From Paucisalibacillus globulus DSM 18846 (GTDB lineage Bacteria > Bacillota > Bacilli > Bacillales > Amphibacillaceae): a stretch of 64,000 nucleotides of DNA. A program made the translations under genes and the position numbers. The notes beneath the pieces are model-generated. The model was not told the origin of the DNA. It saw nothing but the letters and a program-made list of their open reading frames with translations, and did not search any database. The DNA is taken from assembly GCF_000482485.1 (NCBI RefSeq), contig NZ_KI519439.1, positions 39,795-103,794 of the forward strand, in the 5' to 3' direction. Of this stretch, positions 25,223-35,146 are shown piece after piece (positions within the stretch are counted from its first letter, which is position 1; every line of letters starts with the position of its first letter).

Positions 25223-27071
25223 TAATATTATGTTTCTGCGGGAAAATTATCCTGAGATTCGTAACTATTTCCGTGAACATGAAGATAAATTGAATTTAAA
25301 TAATATTGAAGTATTAGATTCAAAATCAAATACCAAAACACTTAACTATCACACAACAGATAACGGAAAATTTATGGTTCATAGTGGTTATGATCCTATT
25401 AAGGAAGCTGAAAGAATTATCTCTACACATAAAGAGAAAATAGATAGTAACACACATGTTTTCTTTTATGGAGTTGGTTTGGGATATCATATACAAAAGT
25501 TTAAAGAAATGTTTCCAAACAATAGCTATTCCATATATGAACCGATTCCTGAAATATTCCTTACAATGGCAAATCTCGTAGATATAGAAGCTCTAAATAG
25601 TACTAAATTAAATAATATATATATTGATAGACATGATGTAGATAGTAGCTCTTTTCTAGAGGAATTTAAAGTTAGTAATACAAACATTCATATAATTATA
25701 CTTCCAAGCTATGAAAACTTTGTTAAAGAGAGGGTTTCTGATTTTCATCAAAAAGTAAAGAACACGGTTCAGAGTAGAAGAACATATTTACAAACAAATA
25801 TTAACTTCCAAAAACTATGGGTTAAGAATGGTATACAGAACTTTGAAACTGTACTAAATACTCCCAATGCATTAAGGGACATTAGTACTCAAGTATTTTC
25901 AGACAAACCAGCTATTATAGTTTCTGCAGGTCCGTCTTTGGCTGATGATATTGAGTATTTAAAAGTTATTAAAAATAAGAATTTGGCTTATATTTTTTCA
26001 GTTGGATCTGCGATAAATACATTAATTGAATATGATATAATGCCAGATGCTATATGCACATATGATCCTACTCCATATAACCATTTAGTATTTAGTAAAT
26101 TAATTGAAAAGGGAAAAAACAATATCCCAATGATCTTTGGTTCAAGTGTGGAAAATGAAATTTTAAATACCTACAAAGGACCAAAAGTTCACTTTATAAC
26201 TACACAGGATTCAACATCTAATTACTTCCTAGACGGTGAGTTTGATAAACACAATGAAATAATATTGGATTCACCATCAATTGCAGTTATCGCATTACAA
26301 TTATTAATTAAACTTGGTTCCAACCCTATTATATTTGCTGGTCAAAATTTGGGGTATCACGACAATAGGATTTATTCTAAAGGGATAGAGTACGAACATA
26401 TTAACTCGGAACTAGATGAAGCTACCCTTGAGAATGCATTAACCACAACAGATGTATATGGAAATATTATTAAAACAAATCGTGGATTTAACCTAATGCG
26501 TGAAAATATCGAACACTTTATTCGCCTCAATAAAAATAAGACTTTTATTAATACAACAAAAGGTGGAGCAGCAATAGAAGGTGTACCGTTTAAGCCAATC
26601 GAGGATGTTATAGATATTCTACTAAATACTACAATTGAAAAACAAACTTGGTGGGAAAGAGATAGTAGTTATGATAAGGTAAAAATCAATCAATCAGTAA
26701 ACAAATTAAAAAGTAGTATAAATAGGTACTTAGAGATTACAAGTAAAATTAACGAAACACTTAATTCTTTAAATAATGCGATAAGATTAAAGAACTTTAA
26801 TAAAATTGAAGAGGGTTTAATTTCGATAGAAAAAAATTATACCAATTTAAAAAATAATGATTACTTTTCTGATTTTCTTTCCTCTTATGTACGAGTTCAA
26901 CTAGAATTTTTGGTGAATGAAATTAATTCAGTAAAACATGAAAAAGATTTATTTTCTAAAGGTGACAAGATTTATAGAGCATTTTCAGACTTTGTAAATC
27001 GCTGTAATCAAGGTCATGATGAGTTAATTATCGTTTTAAAAACATATTTAATCGATGAATTAAGTAAATAA
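25212..27071 (+). CDS. Maf-family flagellin glycosyltransferase, long form
   Basis: About 619 residues. The DUF115 core has PAIIVSAGPSLADDIEYL (about residue 235) and MPDAICTYDPTPYN, followed by PIIFAGQNLGYHDNRIYSKG. An extra C-terminal helical region (about 490-619) is absent from the Maf at 23176. The start ATG 25212 follows AAGGAG, inside the end of the upstream gene. Predicted role is transfer of the legionaminic-type sugar made by the neighbouring genes to flagellin. Confidence 0.88.
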   Translation: MLISNIMFLRENYPEIRNYFREHEDKLNLNNIEVLDSKSNTKTLNYHTTDNGKFMVHSGYDPIKEAERIISTHKEKIDSNTHVFFYGVGLGYHIQKFKEMFPNNSYSIYEPIPEIFLTMANLVDIEALNSTKLNNIYIDRHDVDSSSFLEEFKVSNTNIHIIILPSYENFVKERVSDFHQKVKNTVQSRRTYLQTNINFQKLWVKNGIQNFETVLNTPNALRDISTQVFSDKPAIIVSAGPSLADDIEYLKVIKNKNLAYIFSVGSAINTLIEYDIMPDAICTYDPTPYNHLVFSKLIEKGKNNIPMIFGSSVENEILNTYKGPKVHFITTQDSTSNYFLDGEFDKHNEIILDSPSIAVIALQLLIKLGSNPIIFAGQNLGYHDNRIYSKGIEYEHINSELDEATLENALTTTDVYGNIIKTNRGFNLMRENIEHFIRLNKNKTFINTTKGGAAIEGVPFKPIEDVIDILLNTTIEKQTWWERDSSYDKVKINQSVNKLKSSINRYLEITSKINETLNSLNNAIRLKNFNKIEEGLISIEKNYTNLKNNDYFSDFLSSYVRVQLEFLVNEINSVKHEKDLFSKGDKIYRAFSDFVNRCNQGHDELIIVLKTYLIDELSK

Positions 27072-27106
27072 GATTGTTTAATTTGCATTTAATAAGGAGA
27101 ATAATC

Positions 27107-28210
27107 TTGGCAAAATCCAATCATATATCTATCCCTGCTCATTACAATATTTATAATGGTGAGCATAATAGACGGAACTTAGATATTTATTTTACTGAAC
27201 CTGAAAGTGGAGTGAATAGTAATACAGGAATATTACTGCTTATACCGGGATTTGGTGGCAACTCTAACTCAAAGATTTATCAGAAAATGCGACTTCAATT
27301 TGCTGATAGCTATAACCTAATTGTAATACAATGTGATTACTTTGGGTCTGAATTTATGCAAGGTACTAGTAGGGTAAAACCGGATTACCATCTTAAAGAT
27401 TTAGAGAGGATTCTTTCTAAGCAGGATTTTACTCAGGTTTTAAATAACCAAGATATTATGAATGTTATAAATGTACTAGCAAATTATCCATATACATTAG
27501 ATGTTACAGAGATTCTAGATGAAAAAATATCTAATTTCAATGATATGGGTTGGATGCAGGCTATGGATCTTTTAACTGCAGTTTATGCAATTAAAGCCAT
27601 ATTGGCTGATAATAAACTAAAATTCAATCAAAATAAAGTGATAGCATATGGCCATTCACATGGGGCCTATCTCGGTTATCTTTGTAATAGATTAGCTCCC
27701 AATGAATTTTCTTTAATTATAGATAATTCAGCTTGGGTAAAACCACTTTATTTTAACCATTCAAGGTTCTTAATTCATTATTTTGGAGAGATGGCCTTAA
27801 AAGTAAAATTTGATTATCTTGCAAAGAATTTACAATATGATAAAGATATATTAGATTTAAACAACCTGTATCGGAACTTTGAAAATAACGCAATAATTTT
27901 ATCCTATCACGGTATAGATGATGATTTAGTTAACATTAATACGAAGAAATGTTTTTGTGAAAGTGTTATTAATATGACACTCTTTCCAATTGGTGAGAAG
28001 GATTTAAACAAAGGGATATTCAAATCTACTAATCATGGTTTAACTGCTGATTTTATTAAACATTTCGATGATGTAATGAATGCTTTCTCTTTTTCTAAAG
28101 ATAAGAAGGAGCATAAAAAATTCGAACATGTAATAATTAAACATAGAGAATCGGAATATGTTGTAGATTATAGTAGTGGATTACCTAGATTAACTTGTAA
28201 TACCTTTTAA
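27107..28210 (+). CDS. DUF2920-family alpha/beta hydrolase-like protein
   Basis: About 367 residues. The nucleophile elbow is AYGHSHGAYLGYL (Ser about residue 184) and an oxyanion-type region is LLIPGFGGNSNS. It resembles DUF2920 proteins found in Campylobacter flagellin-modification loci. The start is TTG 27107, 8 bp after AAGGAG; the frame opens earlier without a site. It could act on a sugar acyl group or on glycosylated flagellin, but no activity can be claimed. Confidence 0.7.
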   Translation: MAKSNHISIPAHYNIYNGEHNRRNLDIYFTEPESGVNSNTGILLLIPGFGGNSNSKIYQKMRLQFADSYNLIVIQCDYFGSEFMQGTSRVKPDYHLKDLERILSKQDFTQVLNNQDIMNVINVLANYPYTLDVTEILDEKISNFNDMGWMQAMDLLTAVYAIKAILADNKLKFNQNKVIAYGHSHGAYLGYLCNRLAPNEFSLIIDNSAWVKPLYFNHSRFLIHYFGEMALKVKFDYLAKNLQYDKDILDLNNLYRNFENNAIILSYHGIDDDLVNINTKKCFCESVINMTLFPIGEKDLNKGIFKSTNHGLTADFIKHFDDVMNAFSFSKDKKEHKKFEHVIIKHRESEYVVDYSSGLPRLTCNTF

Positions 28211-28247
28211 ATTTATTATAAAAGCAGGGAAAAAGAGGTCCTTTTTT

Positions 28248-29171
28248 ATGATTAATAAGATAAATGTTCTAGTAATAGGCTATGGTTCCATTGGAAAACG
28301 GCATGTTAACATACTAAGAGAACTTGGTTATCATGTTTCAGTCTTAAGTAGAAGGGACATTGAATACCCTAATAGCTACAAGGATTTATCGACTGCCCTG
28401 GTAGATGTGAAACCACAGTATATTGTTATAGCAAATGAAACAAGTGAACATGATAGAATACTATCTGAACTGAAGGAAGCTAACTTTAATAAGAAAATTC
28501 TTATAGAAAAACCCATATTTCACCAAATGATTGAAGAAAATTATAGGTTTGATGAGATATATGTTGGTTATAACTTGCGTTTTCATCCTATTATTCAAAA
28601 GCTATATAAAGAGCTAAAAGATGAAAGAATTCTCTCAGTTCACACATATGTTGGGCAATATTTGCCTAATTGGAGACCAGATACTGACTATTCAACATCC
28701 TACTCTTCAAAAACAAGTAGAGGTGGAGGGGTAATAAGAGACTTAAGTCATGAACTAGATTACTTACAATTTCTTTTTGGTAATTGGAATTCTTTAGTAA
28801 GTTTAGGTGGAAAATTTAGCAGCTTAAAAATTAATACGGATGATCTATTTGCCATTATTTATGAAAGTGATTATTGTCCATTAATAAGTCTACAATTAAA
28901 TTATTTAGACCACATTACACAAAGAATGATGATTGTTAATGCCGAAGAAAAAACATATAAAATTGATTTAATCTCAAATACGTTGCAAATTAATGAACAG
29001 GTCTTTACTTTTAATGTAGAACGTAATGAAACATATAAAAATCAGCATATTGCGGTTATTAACGGAGATAGAGATTTCTTATGTTCTTATAAAGAGGGTA
29101 TAAATATTGTTAAAATGATAGGTGCTATTGAAAAGTCCTCTGAAGCAAAGGAATGGAAGAAAAATGAGTAG
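28248..29171 (+). CDS. Gfo/Idh/MocA-type oxidoreductase
   Basis: A 307-residue NAD(P)-dependent oxidoreductase. The Rossmann motif is VIGYGSIGKRHV at the start, EKP (in LIEKPIF) marks the conserved Lys, and GGGVIRDLSHELDYLQFLFG is the typical C-domain signature. It overlaps the CMP-sugar synthetase gene by 8 bp. The order oxidoreductase, cytidylyltransferase, SDR recalls the ptmF-ptmB-ptmA block of Campylobacter jejuni. It probably tailors a nonulosonic acid or precursor; the substrate is unknown. Confidence 0.8.
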   Translation: MINKINVLVIGYGSIGKRHVNILRELGYHVSVLSRRDIEYPNSYKDLSTALVDVKPQYIVIANETSEHDRILSELKEANFNKKILIEKPIFHQMIEENYRFDEIYVGYNLRFHPIIQKLYKELKDERILSVHTYVGQYLPNWRPDTDYSTSYSSKTSRGGGVIRDLSHELDYLQFLFGNWNSLVSLGGKFSSLKINTDDLFAIIYESDYCPLISLQLNYLDHITQRMMIVNAEEKTYKIDLISNTLQINEQVFTFNVERNETYKNQHIAVINGDRDFLCSYKEGINIVKMIGAIEKSSEAKEWKKNE

Positions 29172-29868
29172 AATATGTACAATATGCGCCAGAGGTGGAT
29201 CAAAAGGCGTTAAAAATAAGAATATCAAGATTTTGTTAGATAAACCCTTAATTGCTCATAGTATCCATCAGGCAAAGAAGAGCGGATTGTTTGATGTGGT
29301 TGCAGTTAGCAGTGAAAGCAGAGAAATATTAAAGATATCGGGGGAAAATGGGGCGGATTTATTAATTCAACGCCCTATGGAATTAGCAACTGATAATGCA
29401 GCTAAGATCCCTGTTATACAACATTGCCTTGCTACTGCGGAAGAAATAACTGGTAAGAGTTTTAATACAATTGTGGATTTAGATGCTACTTCCCCACTTC
29501 GATTGGTAACTGATATTGTACAAGCAGTGGAGATGTTCGAACATTCAGATGCATCTAATTTAATCACAGCTATGAAATCAAGGCGGAGTCCATATTTTAA
29601 CTTGGTTGAAATAAACAAGGAAGGTTTTGTGGAATTATCTAAAAAAATGATAGACCCTATTATTAGGAGACAAGATTCACCTAAATGCTATGATATGAAT
29701 GCCTCTATATACGTGTGGAGAAAAGAAACTTTACTTGATTCTAGTAGTGTTTTTCAATCTAATACAATTCTTTATGAAATGCCTGAAGAAAGATCGATTG
29801 ATATTGATTCCGAATTAGATTTTGAAATAGTATCATTATTAGCCAAGAAAAGGGGAGGATTAATTTGA
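29164..29868 (+). CDS. CMP-legionaminic acid synthetase (LegF/PtmB-like)
   Basis: A 234-residue nonulosonic acid cytidylyltransferase. The nucleotide-binding motif CARGGSKGVKNKNI is at the N terminus, TVDLDATSPLR-like text (VDLDATSPLR) about residue 102 and DIDSELDFEI near the C terminus. It activates the nine-carbon sugar with CTP for transfer by Maf. ATG 29164 lies inside the end of the upstream gene. Its LegF versus other CMP-acid specificity is inferred from the LegB/C/H/G/I set on the opposite strand. Confidence 0.85.
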   Translation: MSRICTICARGGSKGVKNKNIKILLDKPLIAHSIHQAKKSGLFDVVAVSSESREILKISGENGADLLIQRPMELATDNAAKIPVIQHCLATAEEITGKSFNTIVDLDATSPLRLVTDIVQAVEMFEHSDASNLITAMKSRRSPYFNLVEINKEGFVELSKKMIDPIIRRQDSPKCYDMNASIYVWRKETLLDSSSVFQSNTILYEMPEERSIDIDSELDFEIVSLLAKKRGGLI

Positions 29869-30689
29869 TAGATTCTTATATGAATCTTTTCGACCTATCA
29901 GGTAAGACTGCAATAGTTACCGGAGGAGGAGGTATAATTGGTAAACACTTTGCCTCTGGATTGGCCGATGCAGGCGCGAACGTTGCAATAGTTGATGTTG
30001 ACATTAATGAGGCTCAGAAAGTAGCTAACAACATAAATCAGAAATATGGAGATAGAGCAATTGCTTTACATTGTGATATTACATTAGAGGATTCGGTTAG
30101 TGAATTAATTCAGAATGTAATAAATGAATTTGGAGAAATTAATATATTGCATAATAATGCGGCCGGAAAATCAAACGATTTGGATACCTTTTTTGCTGAC
30201 TTTGAGGATTACTCTTTAGAGCAATGGAAAGAGATAATGAATGTTAATCTTAATGGTATGTTTATAATGGCAAAGTTAGTTGGTAAACAAATGAAATTAC
30301 AAAAAAAAGGTGGTTCCATTATACAAACAGCATCTATTTATGGGATTATGGGACCTGACCAACGGATATATGAAGGGTCCTATTACCTTGATAGACAGAT
30401 TAATTCTCCAGCTGTTTATTCTGCATCTAAAGCAGGGGTAGTAGGATTAACTAAATATTTAGCGACATATTGGGCCAAAGAAGGTATTAGAGTTAACTCG
30501 ATTACCCCTGGTGGAGTCGAAAGTGGACAGAACAAAACATTCAAAAAGAATTACAGTAATAGGATTCCATTAGGAAGAATGGCAAAAGCTGAGGAGATGG
30601 TAGGGGCTTTAATCTACCTGGCTTCCGATGCTTCAAGTTATGTAACAGGGCATAATTTAATTGTTGATGGTGGGTTGAACGCCTGGTGA
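29865..30689 (+). CDS. Short-chain dehydrogenase/reductase (PtmA-like)
   Basis: A 274-residue classical SDR. The cofactor motif is VTGGGGIIGKH, the NNAA strand is HNNAAGKS, the catalytic Ser is in QTASIYG, and YSASKAG gives the catalytic Tyr and Lys. The start is TTG 29865, 7 bp after AGGGGAGG, and overlaps the previous stop. Position next to a LegF/PtmB-like gene suggests a sugar-tailoring step in flagellin glycosylation. Confidence 0.82.
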   Translation: MIDSYMNLFDLSGKTAIVTGGGGIIGKHFASGLADAGANVAIVDVDINEAQKVANNINQKYGDRAIALHCDITLEDSVSELIQNVINEFGEINILHNNAAGKSNDLDTFFADFEDYSLEQWKEIMNVNLNGMFIMAKLVGKQMKLQKKGGSIIQTASIYGIMGPDQRIYEGSYYLDRQINSPAVYSASKAGVVGLTKYLATYWAKEGIRVNSITPGGVESGQNKTFKKNYSNRIPLGRMAKAEEMVGALIYLASDASSYVTGHNLIVDGGLNAW

Positions 30690-31237
30690 TAAAATTAATA
30701 AAAGAGGTAATTAGAAGAATTACTTGGTGGAACAAAACGGATAGACTAGGTCCGGACATATTAAGTACACATTTGTTATTATTCATTCCAAGTCTATCTA
30801 GAAAACTATGTATGAAGAAGTTTAAAAGCTATGGAGAAGGTGCAGAATTTAGGCCTGGTGCATATGGGGTAGCTTGCTCGAATATTTCTCTTGGGAAAAA
30901 TGTCATTATAAGGCCAAATACAATGCTTTTTGCAACAAGTAATACAGAAATTACCATTGAAGATAATGTTTTAATGGGTTCAGGTGTTCATATTTATGTG
31001 ACAAATCATGAATATAGGAATTCTGAATTAGACATAATTCATCAAGGACACAGTAAAGGGAAGCCAGTGGTTCTTAAAAGAGGATGTTGGATTGGTGCAA
31101 ATGTTATTATCTTACCGGGTGTTACGATAGGTGAAAATGCCGTAGTAGGAGCAGGAAGCATTGTTACAAGAGATGTTCCTAGAAGAAGTTTAGTTGTTGG
31201 AAATCCTGCAAAAATTGTGCGATACATTGATGATTAG
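30686..31237 (+). CDS. Left-handed beta-helix acyltransferase
   Basis: A 183-residue hexapeptide-repeat acyltransferase. The C-terminal GCWIGANVIILPGVTIGENAVVGAGSIVTRDVP and VVGNPAKIVRYI are typical of maltose/galactoside O-acetyltransferase relatives, and NHEY (in YVTNHEYRN) marks the catalytic His region. It starts with GTG overlapping the SDR stop. Likely O-acetylates the flagellar sugar or its precursor; inferred from context. Confidence 0.82.
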   Translation: MIKLIKEVIRRITWWNKTDRLGPDILSTHLLLFIPSLSRKLCMKKFKSYGEGAEFRPGAYGVACSNISLGKNVIIRPNTMLFATSNTEITIEDNVLMGSGVHIYVTNHEYRNSELDIIHQGHSKGKPVVLKRGCWIGANVIILPGVTIGENAVVGAGSIVTRDVPRRSLVVGNPAKIVRYIDD

Positions 31238-31250
31238 ACGAATTCTGTAA

Positions 31251-31290
31251 TAAAAGATGGGGTCAAATTGAGTCCCCATCTTTTATTTTT
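31251..31290. terminator. Bidirectional terminator of the two glycosylation transcripts
   Basis: TAAAAGATGGGG pairs with CCCCATCTTTTA, with T and A runs outside. It ends the rightward acyltransferase gene and overlaps the last codons of the leftward legG. Confidence 0.85.
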
Positions 31291-32450
31291 GTTCCCATAA
31301 TATTATAAAAGCTTTTTTTTAAGTTAATATTATTGAAGAATTCTTTTATATTCATTATTATCTTTTCAGAAGTATCTCCATTTTCATATGGATTTTCAAT
31401 AAGAGGTAAATTTTTTGTTACTTTAGGTGATAAAGCAAGATTTATTGACTTTATTATGTCTTCTTTAATTGGATTACTGTTAATTACCGATTCTGCTTGA
31501 ATTCTTCCAAGTTGCCTTTCACCTATGTTAACTGTTGGTTTATGGAAAGTAGGTGCTTCTAATAACCCACTCGAAGAATTACCAATAATTACATCTACGT
31601 ATTGCAATGCACTTAGATATTTTAGTTGTCCCATTGAAACAAAAGATATTGATTTATGATTATTTTTAGCTACATATTTATCAATCATTTTATTAATAAT
31701 TCTTCCACCGGTATCAGAATTAGTTTTTGTAAATATTATTTTTAAATTATCTATATCATCTAAGGCCTCTAATATATTTTTAAATTGTTCTGCTGCAGTG
31801 TTTTCTTCAAGTGTAACTGGATGAAATGTAACTAGAGCGGTGTACTTACCAAATTGGAAATGTATTAAGTCTTCCAATTCCTTCTTGGAGAGTAAATCCA
31901 ATGTCTTTATACTTTCAACACCTATGGCACCAACATTAAAGACCCTACTAGGGTGTTCTCCTAATTGAATTACGCGATTTCTATACTCCTCTGTACTGGT
32001 AAAATGCAAATAACTCATCTTGGTTACGGAATGTCGAAATGCCTCATCAAATGCACCTTCAGTAGTTTCTCCACCATGTAGGTGTGCAACTGGAATTCGT
32101 GCAACAGAAGCAGAACTGACTGCGGCAAAAATTTCATATCGGTCTCCTAAAGCTACAATAAGGTCTGGAGTCAGTCGGCTAAAACATTCACTAAAACTTA
32201 TCATTGCTAGCCCCATAGACTTTGAAATTCCAATTGGCGTATCTGAGCTAACCAATATCTCAATTTTTTCATTAATAGTAAAACCATCTTCTTCAATTTC
32301 TTTGTGAGTTGAACCAAATTCAGGAGAAAGGTGCATGCCAGTAGCAATTAGTTGTAATTCCAAATCAGTATCGTTACTTATTTTCTTAATTAATGGTTTC
32401 AACAATCCATATTCTGCTCTTGTTCCAGTTATAACACATATTTTTTTCAT
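31263..32450 (-). CDS. legG: UDP/GDP-sugar hydrolysing 2-epimerase (LegG/NeuC-like)
   Basis: A 395-residue NeuC-type hydrolysing epimerase: GTRAEYGLLKPLI at the N terminus, ALGDRYEIFAAV, HLHGGE and GNSSSGLLEAPTF. In legionaminic acid synthesis it releases the nucleotide from the 2,4-diacetamido sugar and inverts C2. It overlaps the upstream synthase by 4 bp and is the last gene of the leftward operon legB-legC-ptmE-legH-legI-legG. Confidence 0.88.
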   Translation of the reverse strand: MKKICVITGTRAEYGLLKPLIKKISNDTDLELQLIATGMHLSPEFGSTHKEIEEDGFTINEKIEILVSSDTPIGISKSMGLAMISFSECFSRLTPDLIVALGDRYEIFAAVSSASVARIPVAHLHGGETTEGAFDEAFRHSVTKMSYLHFTSTEEYRNRVIQLGEHPSRVFNVGAIGVESIKTLDLLSKKELEDLIHFQFGKYTALVTFHPVTLEENTAAEQFKNILEALDDIDNLKIIFTKTNSDTGGRIINKMIDKYVAKNNHKSISFVSMGQLKYLSALQYVDVIIGNSSSGLLEAPTFHKPTVNIGERQLGRIQAESVINSNPIKEDIIKSINLALSPKVTKNLPLIENPYENGDTSEKIIMNIKEFFNNINLKKSFYNIMGTKIKDGDSI

Positions 32451-33445
32451 AATGTGATCAACTCATCTTCGTCAAAATCTTTTCTTGATTTTTTTCCAAT
32501 CACTTCGTCCCATCTAATTGGGGATATTCCGGTACCCGGCCTTTTTACTGCTAAATTATATTCAGTGAAGACCTCACCTTTTCCAATTTTCTTACCTGCT
32601 ACAATACTTTTTCTAGCAATCTTTATGTTTTTCAACTCAGATCTAGATGGCCTTTTAATCCCATCTCCAAGTGCCTTTTCTATATTTCTAATCTTATCAA
32701 TCATTAATTTCAGTTCTTGGGGAACTAAACTTGCTCTGTGGTCAGGTCCGTCCATTTCCTTATCAAGTGTAAAATGCTTTTCAATAACAGTGGCACCAAG
32801 AGCAACAGCGGCAATAGGTACCTCAATTCCTAAAGTATGATCAGAGTATCCCACATTAACATTTAAACCTTTTTTGATAGATATCATTGCATTTAAGTTC
32901 ACATCTTCAATAGGAGTAGGATATTCTGTATTACAATGGAGAATTGTTATATCAGTAGCTCCATTCTCACGTAAAACTTGAACTGCTATTTCTATTTCAT
33001 CTAAAAATGACATACCAGTAGATAAGATGACTTTTCTTTTAGTTTGACCAACTTTTCTTAAATATGGTAAATTATTAATTTCACCTGAAGGAATCTTAAA
33101 TATTTTCATGTCTAAGTTATAAAGTAGTTCAATACTTTCTAAATCAAAAGGTGATGATAAGAATAAAATATTCTTTTGTTTGCAGTACGCAAGCAATTCT
33201 ATATGTTTATCATAATCCAACTCGAGTTTTTTTATCAAACCAAATTGGCTTTCGTCATTTCCGGTTGTATCCATTTGATATTGTGCCTTCTTTGCATTTT
33301 TAGTAACAAGTTTCTCGGCTTTAAATGTTTGAAACTTTACTGCATCAGCTCCAGCTTCACTCGCAACATCAATTAACTTTTTGGCCAATTCAATACTACC
33401 ATTATGGTTTACACCAGCTTCTGCTATAATAAATACTTTCCTCAT
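32447..33445 (-). CDS. legI: Legionaminic acid synthase (LegI/NeuB-like)
   Basis: A 332-residue NeuB-family synthase that condenses the 6-deoxy-diacetamido hexose with phosphoenolpyruvate. It has EAGVNHNGSIELAKKLIDVA, GADAVKFQTF, HCNTEYPTP and GYSDHTLG in the TIM barrel and a C-terminal antifreeze-type SAF domain (SIVAGKKIGKGEVFTEYNL). Its place between LegH and LegG homologues supports legionaminic over sialic acid. AAGGTGG precedes the start on this strand. Confidence 0.88.
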   Translation of the reverse strand: MRKVFIIAEAGVNHNGSIELAKKLIDVASEAGADAVKFQTFKAEKLVTKNAKKAQYQMDTTGNDESQFGLIKKLELDYDKHIELLAYCKQKNILFLSSPFDLESIELLYNLDMKIFKIPSGEINNLPYLRKVGQTKRKVILSTGMSFLDEIEIAVQVLRENGATDITILHCNTEYPTPIEDVNLNAMISIKKGLNVNVGYSDHTLGIEVPIAAVALGATVIEKHFTLDKEMDGPDHRASLVPQELKLMIDKIRNIEKALGDGIKRPSRSELKNIKIARKSIVAGKKIGKGEVFTEYNLAVKRPGTGISPIRWDEVIGKKSRKDFDEDELITL

Positions 33446-33450
33446 GTTTA

Positions 33451-34080
33451 TTAGACCACCTTACAGGGATTTCCGTATGCTATTGTATTGTCACTGATGT
33501 CCTTTATTACTACACTGCCAGCTCCTATTATTGTATTACTTCCGATTGAAATATTTTCAATTATTGTTGAGTTAGTGCCAACATGGGTATTTTCCTTAAC
33601 TTTGACATTCCCACTTAGTGTACTTCCAGGAGCTATATGGCAGAAGTCATTAATTTTACAATCATGTTCAATAATTGAACCAGAATTAACAATAACATTA
33701 TTTCCTATAGTAACATTTGCATTAATAATAGCTCCTTTACCAATAAAGGTTCCATTTCCTAATACCGCATTATTTGATACTATTGCGGAGCTATCAATAA
33801 TTGTAGGGAAAAAATAACCTATTTTTTTAGCTTTTGAAAATAATTTTTTGCGTAGTTTTACATCCCCTATACTTCCAAGTGAAATAAAAGCATTCTTAAT
33901 ACCTTGGTTAAAAAGTTTGTCTAAGTCATCATCTACTCCGATTACTTCAATTCCGAATAAATGATTTCCTACATTTTCTTTTGTATCGATGATTCCAATA
34001 ATTTTATAGTGGTGTTCAGATAGTGTATCTATTATACTTTTACAGTGTCCGCCACCACCAATTAATAATAGCTCCTCCAT
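33451..34080 (-). CDS. legH: Sugar N-acetyltransferase (LegH/PglD-like)
   Basis: A 209-residue PglD-type acetyltransferase: an N-terminal Rossmann-like part (LLIGGGGHCKSIIDTL) and a C-terminal left-handed beta helix (SIIEHDCKINDFCHIAPGSTLSG). It would acetylate the 4-amino group of the LegC product. Its start touches the previous stop (TAAATG), so it is translationally coupled. Confidence 0.85.
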   Translation of the reverse strand: MEELLLIGGGGHCKSIIDTLSEHHYKIIGIIDTKENVGNHLFGIEVIGVDDDLDKLFNQGIKNAFISLGSIGDVKLRKKLFSKAKKIGYFFPTIIDSSAIVSNNAVLGNGTFIGKGAIINANVTIGNNVIVNSGSIIEHDCKINDFCHIAPGSTLSGNVKVKENTHVGTNSTIIENISIGSNTIIGAGSVVIKDISDNTIAYGNPCKVV

Positions 34081-35133
34081 TTATTTAGCACCAAGCTTTT
34101 CTAGCATATTTTCCATCTCTTTAAATTGTCCCATGTCTAGCCAAGAATTTTCACTTACTGGATAGACACCGATTTTCTCCCCTTTTTCAATGTACCTATT
34201 TATTAATTCGGTTATATGAAAAAAAGTATTTTCTGGGATATCGTTTATGCATTCTGGTTCTAAAATATACATTCCGGTATTAACAAGATAAGCATATTCA
34301 GGTTTTTCAACCATTTGTTTTACATCACTAGATTCACTTAGTTTAATTACACCATAAGGAATAGTATAATGCTTTAGCGAGGTGATGAGAGTAATTTTAT
34401 TTTTGTTTTCTTTATGGTACTTCAGCATATCGGAATAATTTCCTTCAATTAATATGTCGCAATTACTAACAAAAAAAGTACTATGAATTTTATTTTTTAT
34501 AAGAGACAGACTACCCGCAGTTCCTAATGCGATCTTTTCATCGATATAGCTGACTTCATAATCTCTTTTTAAATCATTAAAATAAGCTTTAATCATATTT
34601 TTTTTATAGTTCACAGTCATGAAGAAATTATAACATCCATACTCTGTAAAACGATTAATAATTCGTTCTACAATTGGTGTGTCACCAATTGGTATTAATG
34701 GTTTTGGTATGATTTTCGTATATGGCTCCAAGCGAGTACCTTTACCACCAGCCATGATAACAACTGGAGTTTCAAGTTTTTTATAAAAGTTTAACTTCCT
34801 GTTGAAATTATCATTCCAAAAAATAATATCTATTACTTCTTTTCTGCTATTTAAAACTGGAACAGCTTCGATCATATTCTTTTTCAATACTTCTTTTGCA
34901 TTAGGTTTCTCATTCTCATATATAAACTTTGGAGATTCATTCATAACTTTAGTTACTTGTTCAAATAAGTCCCCACTCTTTAATATCCATCTTCTAATAT
35001 CTCCATCTGTTACAACACCTTTGAGAACTCTATCATTAGTAACTAGTAACATTTTTTTTCCTGTATCATCTAATTTTTTTAGTGCTTCCTTCACGGTTGT
35101 GAACTCAGTAATAAAAAGATCTTGCAATACCAT
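34081..35133 (-). CDS. CBS-domain sugar-phosphate nucleotidyltransferase (PtmE-like)
   Basis: A 350-residue fusion. Two CBS domains lie at the N terminus (about 1-115; VVTDGDIRRWI) and a nucleotidyltransferase at the C terminus (MAGGKGTRLEPYTKIIPKPLIP). The same architecture occurs in C. jejuni PtmE, a glucosamine-1-phosphate guanylyltransferase feeding legionaminic acid synthesis from GDP-GlcNAc. That supports a GDP-sugar route here, by homology. AAAGGAG precedes the start. Confidence 0.85.
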   Translation of the reverse strand: MVLQDLFITEFTTVKEALKKLDDTGKKMLLVTNDRVLKGVVTDGDIRRWILKSGDLFEQVTKVMNESPKFIYENEKPNAKEVLKKNMIEAVPVLNSRKEVIDIIFWNDNFNRKLNFYKKLETPVVIMAGGKGTRLEPYTKIIPKPLIPIGDTPIVERIINRFTEYGCYNFFMTVNYKKNMIKAYFNDLKRDYEVSYIDEKIALGTAGSLSLIKNKIHSTFFVSNCDILIEGNYSDMLKYHKENKNKITLITSLKHYTIPYGVIKLSESSDVKQMVEKPEYAYLVNTGMYILEPECINDIPENTFFHITELINRYIEKGEKIGVYPVSENSWLDMGQFKEMENMLEKLGAK

Positions 35134-35146
35134 AAAATCTCCTCTT

